Numbered from the stretch's first letter, positions 27,860 to 37,229 are shown. The stretch is 64,000 nucleotides of DNA from an uncultured Oceanospirillales bacterium (GCA_913055655.1 CAJXKA010000002.1:1-64000); one strand, 5' to 3'. The notes: generated by a model from the sequence alone, not told the origin. Made by a program: numbers and translations.

Positions 27860-28783
27860 TCAGTACGTCGGCACCGAAGGGTCGACTTCGACTGACCAGG
27901 CGTGAATCCCGCCCGCCACGTTGTGGACATCGGTAAACCCGATCTTGCGAAAGTGTTCAGCGGCGGCCTGGCTGCGCACGCCGGTGTGGCAGATGAAGGC
28001 GAGCGGCGTGTCCTTTGGCATGGCCTCGATCTGCGACATCACCGTCGCGTCCATGCCGAGTGCGCCTTCAATTGAGGCCTTTTCGCGTTCGTCCAGCGGC
28101 CGGACGTCGACCAGGGTGATGGCACCGGCGTCCAGTTTTTCCTTCAGTTCAGCCACCGGCATCTGCGGGACCGGGGCCGGTGCGCCGGGCAGGTCGATGG
28201 ACAGGCCTTCGCCCTGCATGGTGCTGACCCAGTCGATGCGGGCGCCGCGGGCGCGCTGCGCGGACGCCAGGTCCAGCAGCACGGTCAGGCCGCCGGCCTC
28301 GGTGACGATCTCGCCGCCCTGGGCCGGCGCCAGGCTGAAGCGCGCCTGCCAGTCCGGGTCCACCTGCAGGTGCAGCGCGACATCGTCGTGGCCGGCCATG
28401 GCCTCGCCGATTTTCTGCGCCGCGGTTTCGGTGATCGTGATTTCCGGGGGCGTGCGGTCGGGTTTTTCCATGCCCAGCAGTTCGTGCAGCTCGCCGCTGT
28501 TGAACATGCCCGTGACGATGTCGCAGCCGCCGATGAGTTCCTTGTCGATATAGAGCTGGGGAATGGTCGGCCACTGGCCGTACACCTTGATGCCCTCGCG
28601 GATGTCCTCGTCGGCCAGCACATCGACGCTGGCGTAGCCGTCCAGCAGGCTGTCGAGCATGCCGGCGGTCTTGGCTGAGAAACCGCACATCGGCTGGCGT
28701 GGCGAACCCTTCATGAACAGGACGACGCGGTCCTGGTCCAGGTATTGCTCGATTTTTTCGCGGGTGGCGTCGGAAAGGGACAT
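27860..28783 (-). CDS. Monothiol glutaredoxin (Grx4) - HesB/IscA-like - rhodanese fusion
   Basis: A 307-residue three-domain protein. Residues 1-105 are a monothiol glutaredoxin with the CGFS active site (Cys33) and the WPTIPQLYIDKELIGGCDI block; such domains bind a [2Fe-2S] cluster with glutathione. Residues about 113-200 resemble an A-type iron-sulfur carrier (ITITETAAQKI...), but the conserved cysteines are absent. Residues 207-303 form a rhodanese domain with Cys265 in FICHTGVRSQA. A role in iron-sulfur assembly or sulfur transfer is likely. It is the last gene of the long minus-strand series. Confidence 0.85.
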   Translation of the reverse strand: MSLSDATREKIEQYLDQDRVVLFMKGSPRQPMCGFSAKTAGMLDSLLDGYASVDVLADEDIREGIKVYGQWPTIPQLYIDKELIGGCDIVTGMFNSGELHELLGMEKPDRTPPEITITETAAQKIGEAMAGHDDVALHLQVDPDWQARFSLAPAQGGEIVTEAGGLTVLLDLASAQRARGARIDWVSTMQGEGLSIDLPGAPAPVPQMPVAELKEKLDAGAITLVDVRPLDEREKASIEGALGMDATVMSQIEAMPKDTPLAFICHTGVRSQAAAEHFRKIGFTDVHNVAGGIHAWSVEVDPSVPTY

Positions 28784-28856
28784 GGCAGGTGTTCCGTCTG
28801 GATTCGGGGTCAATTCAGAAGATGGGGTGGGGCGCCCGCCGGTTCAAGCGCCGGGC

Positions 28857-29987
28857 CTACATCGTGTCGGGCGCCAGGCGGCGTGTCGCCGTGTCAAAAA
28901 CGATGCGACCGGGGAAAGACAGGCCGTCGGCATGGCGGGCCGCGCGGATGCGGGTGTGCAGTTCTTCCACGCCCCGGGCCGCCAGCGGGTAGTAGTTCAG
29001 GCGTCGGCCGTCGTCCATGACGGTGACGGCGATCATGCCGATCTCGCCGCAACTGTGCTCGGTGATGCCGGCGATATCGGCGTCGGTTTCCGTGGGCCCC
29101 GCGTCTTCGATGAAGAAAGTGCCTTCCAGGGCGTCTTCACTGTCCGGAAGGTGTTGCGCCAGCGGCACGCCGTGGGCGCGGAGCGTGACCAGGTACTGCC
29201 GGTAGCCCCGGGTCCAGGCGCCGTAGGCCTGCGCCAGCGCGTCGTCATCGGCAGGTTGCCCGGCGCCCGCGCCCCGTGTGGCCCAGTAGTCGAAGGTTTC
29301 GAACTGCGCCCGAACCCGGTCGCCGGTCCAGCGGAACACCTGGCCCTGCTGGCCTTCCACTTCGCGTGCTTCCTTGTCTTGTTCCAGGGCGGCTTCCAGC
29401 AGCTCCCAAAGGGGCAGGAAGCCGAAATGTTCCAGCTGCATGCGCAGCATCGCCTGCAGGTCGGTCAGTGTCATGAATCGGGCGTGGGCCGTGGCGAGGC
29501 CGAACTGGGCCTCGACGCCCCGGGCGGCATGGGCTGACAGCTGGCCTTCCTCCATCAGCCGGTACTCGGCATCGTCGGAAAGTGACTCGAGCTCAGCTTC
29601 CGGGCCGGACAGGCTCAGCGCGAGCAGCTGTAACGCGCCGCGGGGAACGTCGGCGGCGGGCTGCATCGCGTCCACCGGCATCCGGCCGGCGTCGGCGCCG
29701 ACGCTCAGCAACCGAGGGCCTTCGTCACCGGCTTCTTTCTGCAGTTGCGCCAGCGCGCTAAAGAGCGGGTAGCCCGGTCGCAGGACCTCTGTGGGGTCAT
29801 ACAGCGCCCCGGCGACGGCCAGGGAGCACTGGCGCACGCCCGGTAAACAGTCTGCAAGGTCGGTGGACAGGTGCGCCAGCAGTTGTTCGGCGCCATTGCG
29901 GTCGATGGTGGAGGCGGGCTTGCCGCCCGGTAGGCGGTCGGTGTCGATCTCGATGCCAACGAGCAGGGGCAGGTGTCCGGCAGCCAT
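28857..29987 (-). CDS. Hypothetical protein, 376 residues
   Basis: I do not recognise this protein. It has no signal peptide or membrane helix, so it is probably cytoplasmic. The first 135 residues alternate hydrophobic strands and helices (LPLLVGIEIDTD, LALSLSGPEAEL). The middle is strongly helical and Leu/Gln/Glu-rich (about 135-235), and the C-terminal part has strand-like pieces such as GEIGMIAVTVMDDGRRLNYYPL. It lies between a YkvA-like gene and the Grx-rhodanese gene on the same strand with short gaps, so it is likely cotranscribed. Confidence 0.65.
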   Translation of the reverse strand: MAAGHLPLLVGIEIDTDRLPGGKPASTIDRNGAEQLLAHLSTDLADCLPGVRQCSLAVAGALYDPTEVLRPGYPLFSALAQLQKEAGDEGPRLLSVGADAGRMPVDAMQPAADVPRGALQLLALSLSGPEAELESLSDDAEYRLMEEGQLSAHAARGVEAQFGLATAHARFMTLTDLQAMLRMQLEHFGFLPLWELLEAALEQDKEAREVEGQQGQVFRWTGDRVRAQFETFDYWATRGAGAGQPADDDALAQAYGAWTRGYRQYLVTLRAHGVPLAQHLPDSEDALEGTFFIEDAGPTETDADIAGITEHSCGEIGMIAVTVMDDGRRLNYYPLAARGVEELHTRIRAARHADGLSFPGRIVFDTATRRLAPDTM

Positions 29988-30012
29988 CAGGGGTGACCCG
30001 TCGCGGCTGGCG

Positions 30013-30570
30013 TTAAAACAGCGAGAAGGGTGACTTTCCGCCGTCGCCCCCGCCGCCGCGGCGGCGCCTGCGCCGCATCCGCGAATGCAGCTCCTGGCGC
30101 CGGGATTCCAGCCAGTCGGCGCGCTCCAGGTCTTCGCTGGACTCGCCCAGGCGCGCCTGTTCGGCAGCCCGGAAGACCACGAAGTCGCGGTAGGCCTGGA
30201 TCTCGTGTTTGAGCTCTTCGGCCACGATCTCGATCATGATCGCGTCGTCCAGGAAGCCGAGCACGGGAATGTCGTCCGGGATCAGGTCGTCCGCCTCGGC
30301 GAAATAGGACAGCGCCTCGATCACACGTTGCCGGTCTTCACTGACCAGGCCCCAACCCTTGTCGAGCGCCATGCCGATCAGGGTTTCCAGCGTATTCATG
30401 CGGTCGCGGATGAAGTCCGAGGTTTCGGAGCTGTTCACCTGGGTGATCAGTTCGCGGGCGCTCTCGATGATCTCCGGCTCTTCACGCATCTTCGCGGCGT
30501 CACGCGCGCGGGTCATGACGTCCCGGAAATGTTCAAGGTCGGAAGGGCTGAGATCAAAGCTGATTTTCAT
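30013..30570 (-). CDS. YkvA-like (DUF1232) protein with Arg/Gly-rich tail
   Basis: A 185-residue protein. Residues about 83-118 match the DUF1232/YkvA core, with the pattern VIEALSYFAEADDLIPDDIPVLGFLDDAIMI. The N-terminal half is helical and acidic. The C-terminus is a short basic run (RMRRRRRRGGGGDGGK), possibly for nucleic acid or membrane contact. The function of the family is unknown. It is in series with the preceding lipoprotein gene and the following hypothetical gene, with 25-83 bp gaps. Confidence 0.8.
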   Translation of the reverse strand: MKISFDLSPSDLEHFRDVMTRARDAAKMREEPEIIESARELITQVNSSETSDFIRDRMNTLETLIGMALDKGWGLVSEDRQRVIEALSYFAEADDLIPDDIPVLGFLDDAIMIEIVAEELKHEIQAYRDFVVFRAAEQARLGESSEDLERADWLESRRQELHSRMRRRRRRGGGGDGGKSPFSLF

Positions 30571-30653
30571 GGGACCGCTTGCCGGAGTCAGTGATTGGGA
30601 TTCTTCAGCCTACCCCCGTGCAGGAGCAGGCGCAATGCGCCAGAAGCCACGGC

Positions 30654-31142
30654 CTAGCGGAACTCGCCGGGTCGCCCGGGCACCGTGTAGATGTGGCCGT
30701 CGCGCCGGAATTCGAGCCGTCCTTCATCGGGGCTGGTGACATGACCGGTGATGGCGGTCCGGAGACTGCCGGTTTCCCCGGCCTGCAGCCGCTGCAGCGC
30801 GGCAACGCCGGCATCGCTCGCGGTCATCGCCAGTTCCACCGTTTCGAAACCGTTGGCCGCAATTTCAAAACGTTGCCGGGCCTGGTGCTGTGCCAGCAGG
30901 GTGCCATCCAGTTCGATGTTGACGTAGAGCTCGTCGACCACCAGCGTTTCGCTGTTGACGTTCCGAAGGCGCAGGCTGGCCTGCAGGTCATGGCCGTCGA
31001 TCCGCCAGCCGGTGACCTGCGCGAACGGGGCTTCACCGCGAACGCCGCCCGAACTGCAGGCGCCCAGCCAGGCGGTCGCCAGCGCGAGGCAGAGGACAAG
31101 CGCCAGGCGGAGGGTTGGGGCTTCAGCGGTCTTCGGGGTCAT
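30654..31142 (-). CDS. LEA14/WHy-type lipoprotein
   Basis: A 162-residue lipoprotein. The hydrophobic N-terminus ends in a lipobox (WLGACSS, Cys29). The mature part (about 40-140) has the strand pattern of a LEA-2/WHy domain (GWRIDGHDLQASLRLRNVNSETLVVDELYVNIELDGTLL), a family linked to desiccation and envelope stress. It starts inside the last 20 bp of the ABC ATPase gene, so it is translated from the same transcript. Whether it serves the transporter is unknown. Confidence 0.8.
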   Translation of the reverse strand: MTPKTAEAPTLRLALVLCLALATAWLGACSSGGVRGEAPFAQVTGWRIDGHDLQASLRLRNVNSETLVVDELYVNIELDGTLLAQHQARQRFEIAANGFETVELAMTASDAGVAALQRLQAGETGSLRTAITGHVTSPDEGRLEFRRDGHIYTVPGRPGEFR

Positions 31143-32928
31143 GTCGCGGTTCCGTCAACGGGTGATGGCATTCTATTCGAATCGCGCCGTTGCCCGAAAC
31201 CGGCCCGGGCGCGTTGGTCCTGCACCTGTCGGAAACGCGGGGGCACCGCCGTTGGTAGACGCAGCCATGATCCGGGCGCGTATCCAGTCCACCTTCGTTC
31301 CCGGCCAGTGTGTCGGGGCCATCCCGCATCATCCGCGGTGATGCGTCCAGCAGCGCGCGGGTGTAGGGGTGTTTCGGAAAGCGGAAGAGCTCGTTGACCG
31401 GGGCCTGCTCCACCAGGCGGCCGTGATACATCACGCCGACCGTGTCCGCCAGCCTCGCGACCACGGCCAGGTCGTGGGAAATGAACAGCATCGCGATACC
31501 CCGTTCCCGCCGCAGCCGGTCCAGCAGTTCGAGGATGCGGGCCTGCACCGTCATGTCCAGCGCCGACACGGCTTCATCGGTCACCAGCAGGTCGGGGTCG
31601 CAGACCAGCGCCCGGGCGATGGCGACGCGCTGGCGCTGGCCACTGGACAGCTGGGCCGGGAAGCGTGGCAGGAACGACTCATCGAGGCCAACCTCCTCGA
31701 GCACCGAGCGCATCAGCCGCGGCCGGTCCGCTGATGGGCCGACAGAAAAACGCTCGAGCGGTTCGGCCAGGCACTGCGCCACGGTGCGACGGGGGCTCAG
31801 CGCCGCGTCCGGGTCCTGGAACACCACCTGGATGCGCTGCTGGGACACCGGCCCGCGGCGGGCTGCGCGCGTGTCCAGTGCTTCATCGTCCAGCGAAACG
31901 ACGCCTTCGGTGACCGGCGCCAGGCCCATTACGGCCCGGGCCAGGGAGCTCTTGCCGGATCCGGACTCGCCGGCCAGGCCATAGACCTCGCCGCGCCGGA
32001 TCACCAGGCTGACATCGTCAACCGCGCGGGTGGCCTGGCGGCCGCCACCCCCAAACCGACCGCGGCCGGCGTGGTCGACAGTCAGCCGGTTGATCGACAG
32101 CAGCGCTTCAGGCGATTCGATGCCAGGACGGGCGGCCCCGGGGAAGGCCGGTGGAACCGCTTCGACCAGTGCCCGGGTGAATGCGTTAGCCGGCGACCGC
32201 AACAGGGGTTGGGCCGGTCCCTGCTCGACAATTTCGCCGTCATGCATGACCGCCACCTCGTCCGCGACCTGGGCCAGTACGCGCAGGTCGTGGCTGATCA
32301 GCAGCACGGCGATGTCGCGCGCATCGGCGAGCTGGCGAAGCCGCGCGAGTATGCGGGCCTGCGTGCTCATGTCCAGCGCCGTGGTCGGTTCGTCCGCCAG
32401 CAGGACAGCGGGGCCCGCCACCGTGGCCATGGCGATCATGACCAGCTGGCGCATGCCGCCCGACAACTCGTGGGGGTAGGCGCGCGCGATTGCCGCGGCG
32501 TTCCGGAAGCCGCCCGTTTCCAGCGCGGCTTCCGCAGACGGGGGGACGCCGGCGCGCCCCCGCGCACGGCGGATCACGGCTTCCAGCTGCCGCCCGACCG
32601 GGTAGACCGGGTCGAGCGCCGTGGCGGGATCCTGGAACACCATGGTGATGTCGCGCCCCCGAATCCGGCGCAAGCCGGGCTCACCCAGGGCGAGCAGGTC
32701 CGGGCCGTCGGGGCCAAGCCTCGCGCTGCCCGAGTGGACCTGGGCATGGGCAGGAAGCAGGCCCAGCAGCGCCATCGCCGTGGTCGTCTTGCCACTGCCG
32801 GACACCCCGGCCAGCCCGGTGATCCTGCCGGGCGCCAGTGCCAGGTCCAGCCCCCGCAGGACCTCGTGGGGACCCGCCGCACCGGGCAGTGATACGCGCA
32901 GGTCGGAAACGGACAGTGCGGCCGTCAT
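31123..32928 (-). CDS. Oligopeptide-type ABC transporter, fused double ATPase
   Basis: A 601-residue protein with two complete ATP-binding cassettes, like E. coli YejF. The first (1-260) has Walker A GVSGSGKTTT and signature ELSGGMRQL. The second (about 280-580) has GESGSGKSSLA and QLSSGQRQRV. A C-terminal cysteine-containing block (CVYQRRCPRVSDRC) is typical of Opp/Dpp ATPases and may bind an iron-sulfur cluster. It forms an importer with the two permeases and the binding lipoprotein upstream. The starts and stops overlap by 4 bp with the DppC-like gene. Confidence 0.93.
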   Translation of the reverse strand: MTAALSVSDLRVSLPGAAGPHEVLRGLDLALAPGRITGLAGVSGSGKTTTAMALLGLLPAHAQVHSGSARLGPDGPDLLALGEPGLRRIRGRDITMVFQDPATALDPVYPVGRQLEAVIRRARGRAGVPPSAEAALETGGFRNAAAIARAYPHELSGGMRQLVMIAMATVAGPAVLLADEPTTALDMSTQARILARLRQLADARDIAVLLISHDLRVLAQVADEVAVMHDGEIVEQGPAQPLLRSPANAFTRALVEAVPPAFPGAARPGIESPEALLSINRLTVDHAGRGRFGGGGRQATRAVDDVSLVIRRGEVYGLAGESGSGKSSLARAVMGLAPVTEGVVSLDDEALDTRAARRGPVSQQRIQVVFQDPDAALSPRRTVAQCLAEPLERFSVGPSADRPRLMRSVLEEVGLDESFLPRFPAQLSSGQRQRVAIARALVCDPDLLVTDEAVSALDMTVQARILELLDRLRRERGIAMLFISHDLAVVARLADTVGVMYHGRLVEQAPVNELFRFPKHPYTRALLDASPRMMRDGPDTLAGNEGGLDTRPDHGCVYQRRCPRVSDRCRTNAPGPVSGNGAIRIECHHPLTEPRHDPEDR

Positions 32929-33770
32929 GCGCCCACCATCGCCTTCGCGCTGTCCGGGTTGGGTTGCTGCAGGGCATCGGCCAGCAGGTTAAAGCCCAGT
33001 AACAGGACGAACATGAGTGCCGATGCCGCCAGGAAATTGCCGAAATGCCCGGCCAGGACATCCTGGGTGGACTCGGACAGCATCAGGCCCCAGCTGACGC
33101 CATCACGCATGCCGATACCCAGAAAGCTCAGGATCACCTCGGTCTTGATGGCCGCCACGAAGGTCAGGGCGGCCTGCACCAGCAACAGGTGTCGGCAGTT
33201 TGGCAACAGGTGGCGAACGGCGATCAACGGTCCCGCAACACCAATGGCGCGGGCCGAGGCGACATAGTCCAGTTGGCGCAGGCGCATGACTTCGGCACGC
33301 ACCAGCCGGGCCGTCGCGGTCCAGAAGGTCAGCACCATGGCGGTGTACATCGCGGCCTCGCCACCGCCGAGCGCGAACGCCAGCGCCGCCGCGAACAGGT
33401 AGAACGGGATGGCGTCGAGTACGCCCATGAGCCAGACCACCAAGGCGTCGAGCCAGCCGCCCGGCCGCCAGCCGGCCACCACGCCGAAGAATGCGCCCAG
33501 CAGCAGCGAGAGCAGCGTCACCGTCATGCCCACCTTGAACGCGGTGGCGGCGCCGACGATGGCGCGGGCGAAGATATCCTGGCCCAGGCGGTTGGTGCCA
33601 AACCAGTGCCGGCCACTGGCGGGTTCCCATTGTCCCGAGCCGGTGGCCACCGCCGCATCAGCCGGGTAAAGCCCCGTCGACACGGCCAGCGCGACGAGTG
33701 CGAAGGCCATGATGATCACCAGGCCCGCTCGACCGCCGGGTCCGGGTCGCTCGAGGCGCAGGGTGGCCAT
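32925..33770 (-). CDS. ABC transporter permease, DppC/OppC-like
   Basis: A 281-residue inner-membrane permease with about six helices. After a first helix and a periplasmic loop (WEPASGRHWFGTNRLGQDIFARAIVGA), the conserved cytoplasmic EAA-type loop appears near VRAEVMRLRQLDYVASARAIG. This is the DppC/OppC subgroup, which pairs with a DppB-type partner. It overlaps both neighbours by one to four bases. The substrate is inferred to be peptides or related compounds, but the binding protein decides that. Confidence 0.9.
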   Translation of the reverse strand: MATLRLERPGPGGRAGLVIIMAFALVALAVSTGLYPADAAVATGSGQWEPASGRHWFGTNRLGQDIFARAIVGAATAFKVGMTVTLLSLLLGAFFGVVAGWRPGGWLDALVVWLMGVLDAIPFYLFAAALAFALGGGEAAMYTAMVLTFWTATARLVRAEVMRLRQLDYVASARAIGVAGPLIAVRHLLPNCRHLLLVQAALTFVAAIKTEVILSFLGIGMRDGVSWGLMLSESTQDVLAGHFGNFLAASALMFVLLLGFNLLADALQQPNPDSAKAMVGA

Positions 33771-34723
33771 CAGCGGCGTCCCACCCGCGGGTCCACCCAG
33801 CGATAACTGGCATCGGCGAACAGCTGGACCAGGACGAACATGACGGCCGTCAGCGAGACGACGGCTTTCAGCACGGGCTGGTCGCCGCTGGTGATGGCGT
33901 CAAAGGTTGCGCGGCCGATGCCGGGGATGCCGAAGTAGGTTTCCAGCAGCAGGCTGCCCGAAACGACCACCAGTGGCAGTGAAAACAACACGCGCGTCAG
34001 CATCGCCACGGCGCCGTTGCGCAGCACATGCCGGAACAGGATGGCGCCGGTGGAAGCGCCGTAGGCGCGGGCCGTGCGGATGTGGTCGCGGCCCAGTTCT
34101 CCGACCGCCACGGCACGGAAAAAACGCGTGTTGTAGCCCAGCGTCACGGCAACCAGCGACAACGTCGGCACGGTGACGTACCACAGGTAGCTGCCCAGGC
34201 TGTCGACCCGCCAGCCGCGCGCCGGGAACAGGTCCAGCCCCCAGGGCGTGCACAGCAAAATTTGCAGGGCGATGATGATGACCAGGAAACTCAGGCTCAT
34301 GCCCGCCACCGAGCCCCCCAGGATCAAGCGGTCCAGCACGCTGTCGCGGCGCCAGGCCGCCAGCATGCCCAGCAGGACGCCCAGCACGTTTCCCAGAGTA
34401 AAACCCGGTAACACCAACGCCAGCGTCACCGGCAGGGTGCGCGCCATCAACTGTCGGACCGACTCGCCGGTCTTGTCCGAAAGGCCGAAGTCCAGCGTGA
34501 CCAGTTCGCCCAGGAAACGCACGTACTGCGCCGGCAGCGGCTGGTCATAACCCAGGTCGGCGCGGACCTCGTCGATCTGCGCCTGCGAGGGGTTTTTGCC
34601 CAGCAGCCCCCAGGTCCGGTCCGGGCCGAAATGCACCATGAGCAGGAAACTGACCAGCGTGACGCCCAGCAACAGCGCCAGGGCGTGCGCTGTTGCGCGT
34701 GCCAGGCTGCGCGCCCCGTTCAT
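33770..34723 (-). CDS. ABC transporter permease, DppB/OppB-like
   Basis: A 317-residue inner-membrane permease with about six helices. The early segment VSFLLMVHFGPDRTWGLLG and the later loop VGELGRDHIRTARAYGAS fit the DppB/OppB subgroup. The ATG at 34723 overlaps the end of the binding-protein gene by 4 bp and is preferred over a longer frame to 34810. It forms a heterodimer with the DppC-like product encoded next. Confidence 0.9.
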   Translation of the reverse strand: MNGARSLARATAHALALLLGVTLVSFLLMVHFGPDRTWGLLGKNPSQAQIDEVRADLGYDQPLPAQYVRFLGELVTLDFGLSDKTGESVRQLMARTLPVTLALVLPGFTLGNVLGVLLGMLAAWRRDSVLDRLILGGSVAGMSLSFLVIIIALQILLCTPWGLDLFPARGWRVDSLGSYLWYVTVPTLSLVAVTLGYNTRFFRAVAVGELGRDHIRTARAYGASTGAILFRHVLRNGAVAMLTRVLFSLPLVVVSGSLLLETYFGIPGIGRATFDAITSGDQPVLKAVVSLTAVMFVLVQLFADASYRWVDPRVGRR

Positions 34724-36492
34724 CCGTCGCGGCCGGCCTTGTCGACGAAACGGAGGAAAAAGCCGCCGGTGAACGAACGGTCGGGCAGCATCCTCGCATC
34801 CCGGTTCCACATGAAGACCAGGGTGCGGGCCAGCCCGGTGATGCTTGCGCAGTCGTCCATGATCATCCGGTTCATGGCCTGGAATGACGCGGTGCGCTGG
34901 GGCGAAGGCGCCATCGGCGCGGCGCGGTCGTAGAGTGCGTCGTATTGCGGGTTGTGGTAACTGGCTGAATTGGAGCCCGGGGCCGCGTTCGGGCCGTAGA
35001 ACAGCTGCATGACGTTCTCGGCGTCGGGATAGTCCATGGTCCAGCTGCTGGTGATGAGCATCACCTCGCCACGACTGTAGGCGCCGAAATAGTCGCCGAA
35101 GGTCGCGAAGCTCAGCGGCCGGATGCGTTCCCGCGGGTAGCCGATGTCGGCCATGAAGCTGCGGAACTGTTCGAACATCTGTTGCTCGGTGACGCTGGCG
35201 GGATAGCCGTATTCCAGCACCGGCAGGTTGTCGGCGTTCCAGCCGTGCTCGCTGAGCAAGGTCCGCGCGGCTTCCACGTCGCGCTGGATATAGTCGCTTC
35301 CGGCATCCTCGACATACTCCGGCGTTGTTGGCGGTATCACGCCTGGAAACACCTTGCCGATACCGGAATAGAAGCGATTGTTGCGCGCTTCCCAGTCAAA
35401 GCCATTCACGATCGCGCAGCGGAGCGCACGGTTACGCTGCGCGCGTTCCGGGTCGGGATGGTGGCCGATCGCCGGGTTGGACATGTCGAAATTGGTGTAC
35501 ACGAAGCCGGATTCGCGCTCGGCGGACAGGTGATACTCGGCCGCCAGTTCCGGTGTCGCCCGGGGCGGCTCGCGCTGCGCGAGCACCTGGTCGAACTGCG
35601 CCGCCGGCACCTTGATGAAGTCCACCTGGCCGCCCCGAAAGGCGTTCCAGCGCGCGGCGTCCTCGGCAATGAACTCCACTTCGAGGCGATCGACGAAAGG
35701 CGGGGCGCGACCTTCAAGGGTTTCCAGTTCGTATTGCGACTGTGACCCGGCGTCGTAACCCTCCCTGGCCAGGTCAAACGGTTCCCGGCGAAAAGCGGGG
35801 TTCCGGTCCATCACTGCGCGTGCGCTGTCGAAACTCCGCAGCATGAAGGGGCCGGAACCGACGGCGCGGCTGCCCAGCTCGCGGCCATAGCGCTCAACAG
35901 CCTCGCGCGGCACAACGGCGGAATACGCCTGTGCGAGCGTGTGAACAAACTGGGGGTAGGGCCGCGTGAGCCGGATCTGCACGGTATGCGTGTCCAGTGC
36001 CTGCAGGCCCGCGACCGGGTTGTCGTAGTCTGCGCCGGCGGCTTTCCACTCATCGATACCCTCGATGCGTCCCTGCCACAGCCAGGCGCCCTGCGCGCGT
36101 GAGGCCGGGTCGAAATGCCGGAGCAGGGAATAGACCACGTCGGCCGCGGTGACTTCGCGTCCCCGGCCACCGGCAAAAGCCGGGTCATCGATATACCGCA
36201 CCCCGGGCTTCAGCCGGATGGTCAGCGTCAGGCCGTCGGCCGACACCTCGGGCATCGCGGCGGCGAGGTTGGGGGTCAGTTCATAGGGTCGTGCCAGGTA
36301 CTTGTAGCGGTACAGCGTGTCGTAGAGATTGACCACCAGGAAGCTGGCGTAAACGGACGACGCCTGCGCCGGGTCCAGCGAGGCCGGGGCACCGTCCATG
36401 GCGTGCACATAGGTGACCGCGTCGTCGGACGGGCCTGCGCCAGGGTCGGAGCAGGCGGTCAGCAACAGGAGCAGCGGCAGGAGTCTGGTCAT
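34720..36492 (-). CDS. Solute-binding lipoprotein, family 5
   Basis: A 590-residue extracytoplasmic binding protein. Residues 1-14 form a lipoprotein signal (LLTAC, Cys14). The family-5 pattern (DppA/OppA) includes TIRLKPGVRYIDDPAF, SADGLTL and the C-terminal domain with MDYPDAENVMQLFYGPN. It probably captures peptides or similar ligands in the periplasm for the permeases encoded next. Its ATG overlaps the mlaA stop by 4 bp, which joins this importer to the Mla operon. Confidence 0.92.
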   Translation of the reverse strand: MTRLLPLLLLLTACSDPGAGPSDDAVTYVHAMDGAPASLDPAQASSVYASFLVVNLYDTLYRYKYLARPYELTPNLAAAMPEVSADGLTLTIRLKPGVRYIDDPAFAGGRGREVTAADVVYSLLRHFDPASRAQGAWLWQGRIEGIDEWKAAGADYDNPVAGLQALDTHTVQIRLTRPYPQFVHTLAQAYSAVVPREAVERYGRELGSRAVGSGPFMLRSFDSARAVMDRNPAFRREPFDLAREGYDAGSQSQYELETLEGRAPPFVDRLEVEFIAEDAARWNAFRGGQVDFIKVPAAQFDQVLAQREPPRATPELAAEYHLSAERESGFVYTNFDMSNPAIGHHPDPERAQRNRALRCAIVNGFDWEARNNRFYSGIGKVFPGVIPPTTPEYVEDAGSDYIQRDVEAARTLLSEHGWNADNLPVLEYGYPASVTEQQMFEQFRSFMADIGYPRERIRPLSFATFGDYFGAYSRGEVMLITSSWTMDYPDAENVMQLFYGPNAAPGSNSASYHNPQYDALYDRAAPMAPSPQRTASFQAMNRMIMDDCASITGLARTLVFMWNRDARMLPDRSFTGGFFLRFVDKAGRDG

Positions 36493-37229
36493 TCCTCCAG
36501 TTCTTGCAGGTAGGCGTCGTAATCCGGCTCGGGCGGCTGGCCGTCGTAAATCAGGAATTCGCGTCGTTGCAGCCAGGCATCCCGGATAAAGACATAGGGG
36601 TCATAGGCGGCCGCGACCTGCTCATCGCGAAACAGGAGCTGGGCGCGGAACTGGACCACGTCGACGGCAATGGGCCAATACTCATGCTCTTCGCGTGCGT
36701 AAATGTTCAGCGGGTGGACCGTGCCGTAGACCGACCGGCCCAGCGTGTCGCGGACAGTTGACGGGCCGAAAATCGGGAGTACGAAGTAGCGGCTGTCTTC
36801 CCAGCCCCAGCCCGCCATCGTCTGGCCGAAATCTTCATCATGGAACGGGATGCCGGTGGCGGTCGCCACGTCAAAAAAACCGAACAGGCCGAATACCGTG
36901 TTCTTGATGAAGCGGTCTGTGCTTTCACCCAGCGCACCGAATTTGCCCTGGAACACCTGGTTCAGCGCCGTGACCGGGTAGCCCAGGTTGCGGAAAAAGT
37001 TGCCGATGCCGCGCTGCAACGGGTCAGGTGTGATGGTGTCGTAACCCTTCGCCAACGGGCGCAGCACCGCCTTGTCCACGCCCATGTTGAAGGCATGCAT
37101 TTTGCGGTTATAACCTTCCCACGGGTCATTGACCGGGTCGGTATGGCGGTTTTGCGTCCCGGCGCAACCGGCGGCCACCAGGCCACACAACGCCACGACG
37201 AGACACCGCCTGAAAATAACTGACCTCAT
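36489..37229 (-). CDS. mlaA: Outer-membrane lipid asymmetry lipoprotein MlaA
   Basis: MlaA removes mislocalised phospholipids from the outer leaflet of the outer membrane and hands them to MlaC. The 246-residue protein has a lipobox (LVAAGCAG, Cys22). The VacJ-family block NDPWEGYNRKMHAFNMGVDKAVLRPLAKGY follows, with FFRNLGYPVTALNQVFQGK and FGQTMAGWGWEDSRYFVLPIFGPSTVRD further on. In E. coli mlaA lies elsewhere; here it follows mlaC directly in one operon and overlaps the binding-lipoprotein start downstream. Confidence 0.95.
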   Translation of the reverse strand: MRSVIFRRCLVVALCGLVAAGCAGTQNRHTDPVNDPWEGYNRKMHAFNMGVDKAVLRPLAKGYDTITPDPLQRGIGNFFRNLGYPVTALNQVFQGKFGALGESTDRFIKNTVFGLFGFFDVATATGIPFHDEDFGQTMAGWGWEDSRYFVLPIFGPSTVRDTLGRSVYGTVHPLNIYAREEHEYWPIAVDVVQFRAQLLFRDEQVAAAYDPYVFIRDAWLQRREFLIYDGQPPEPDYDAYLQELEE

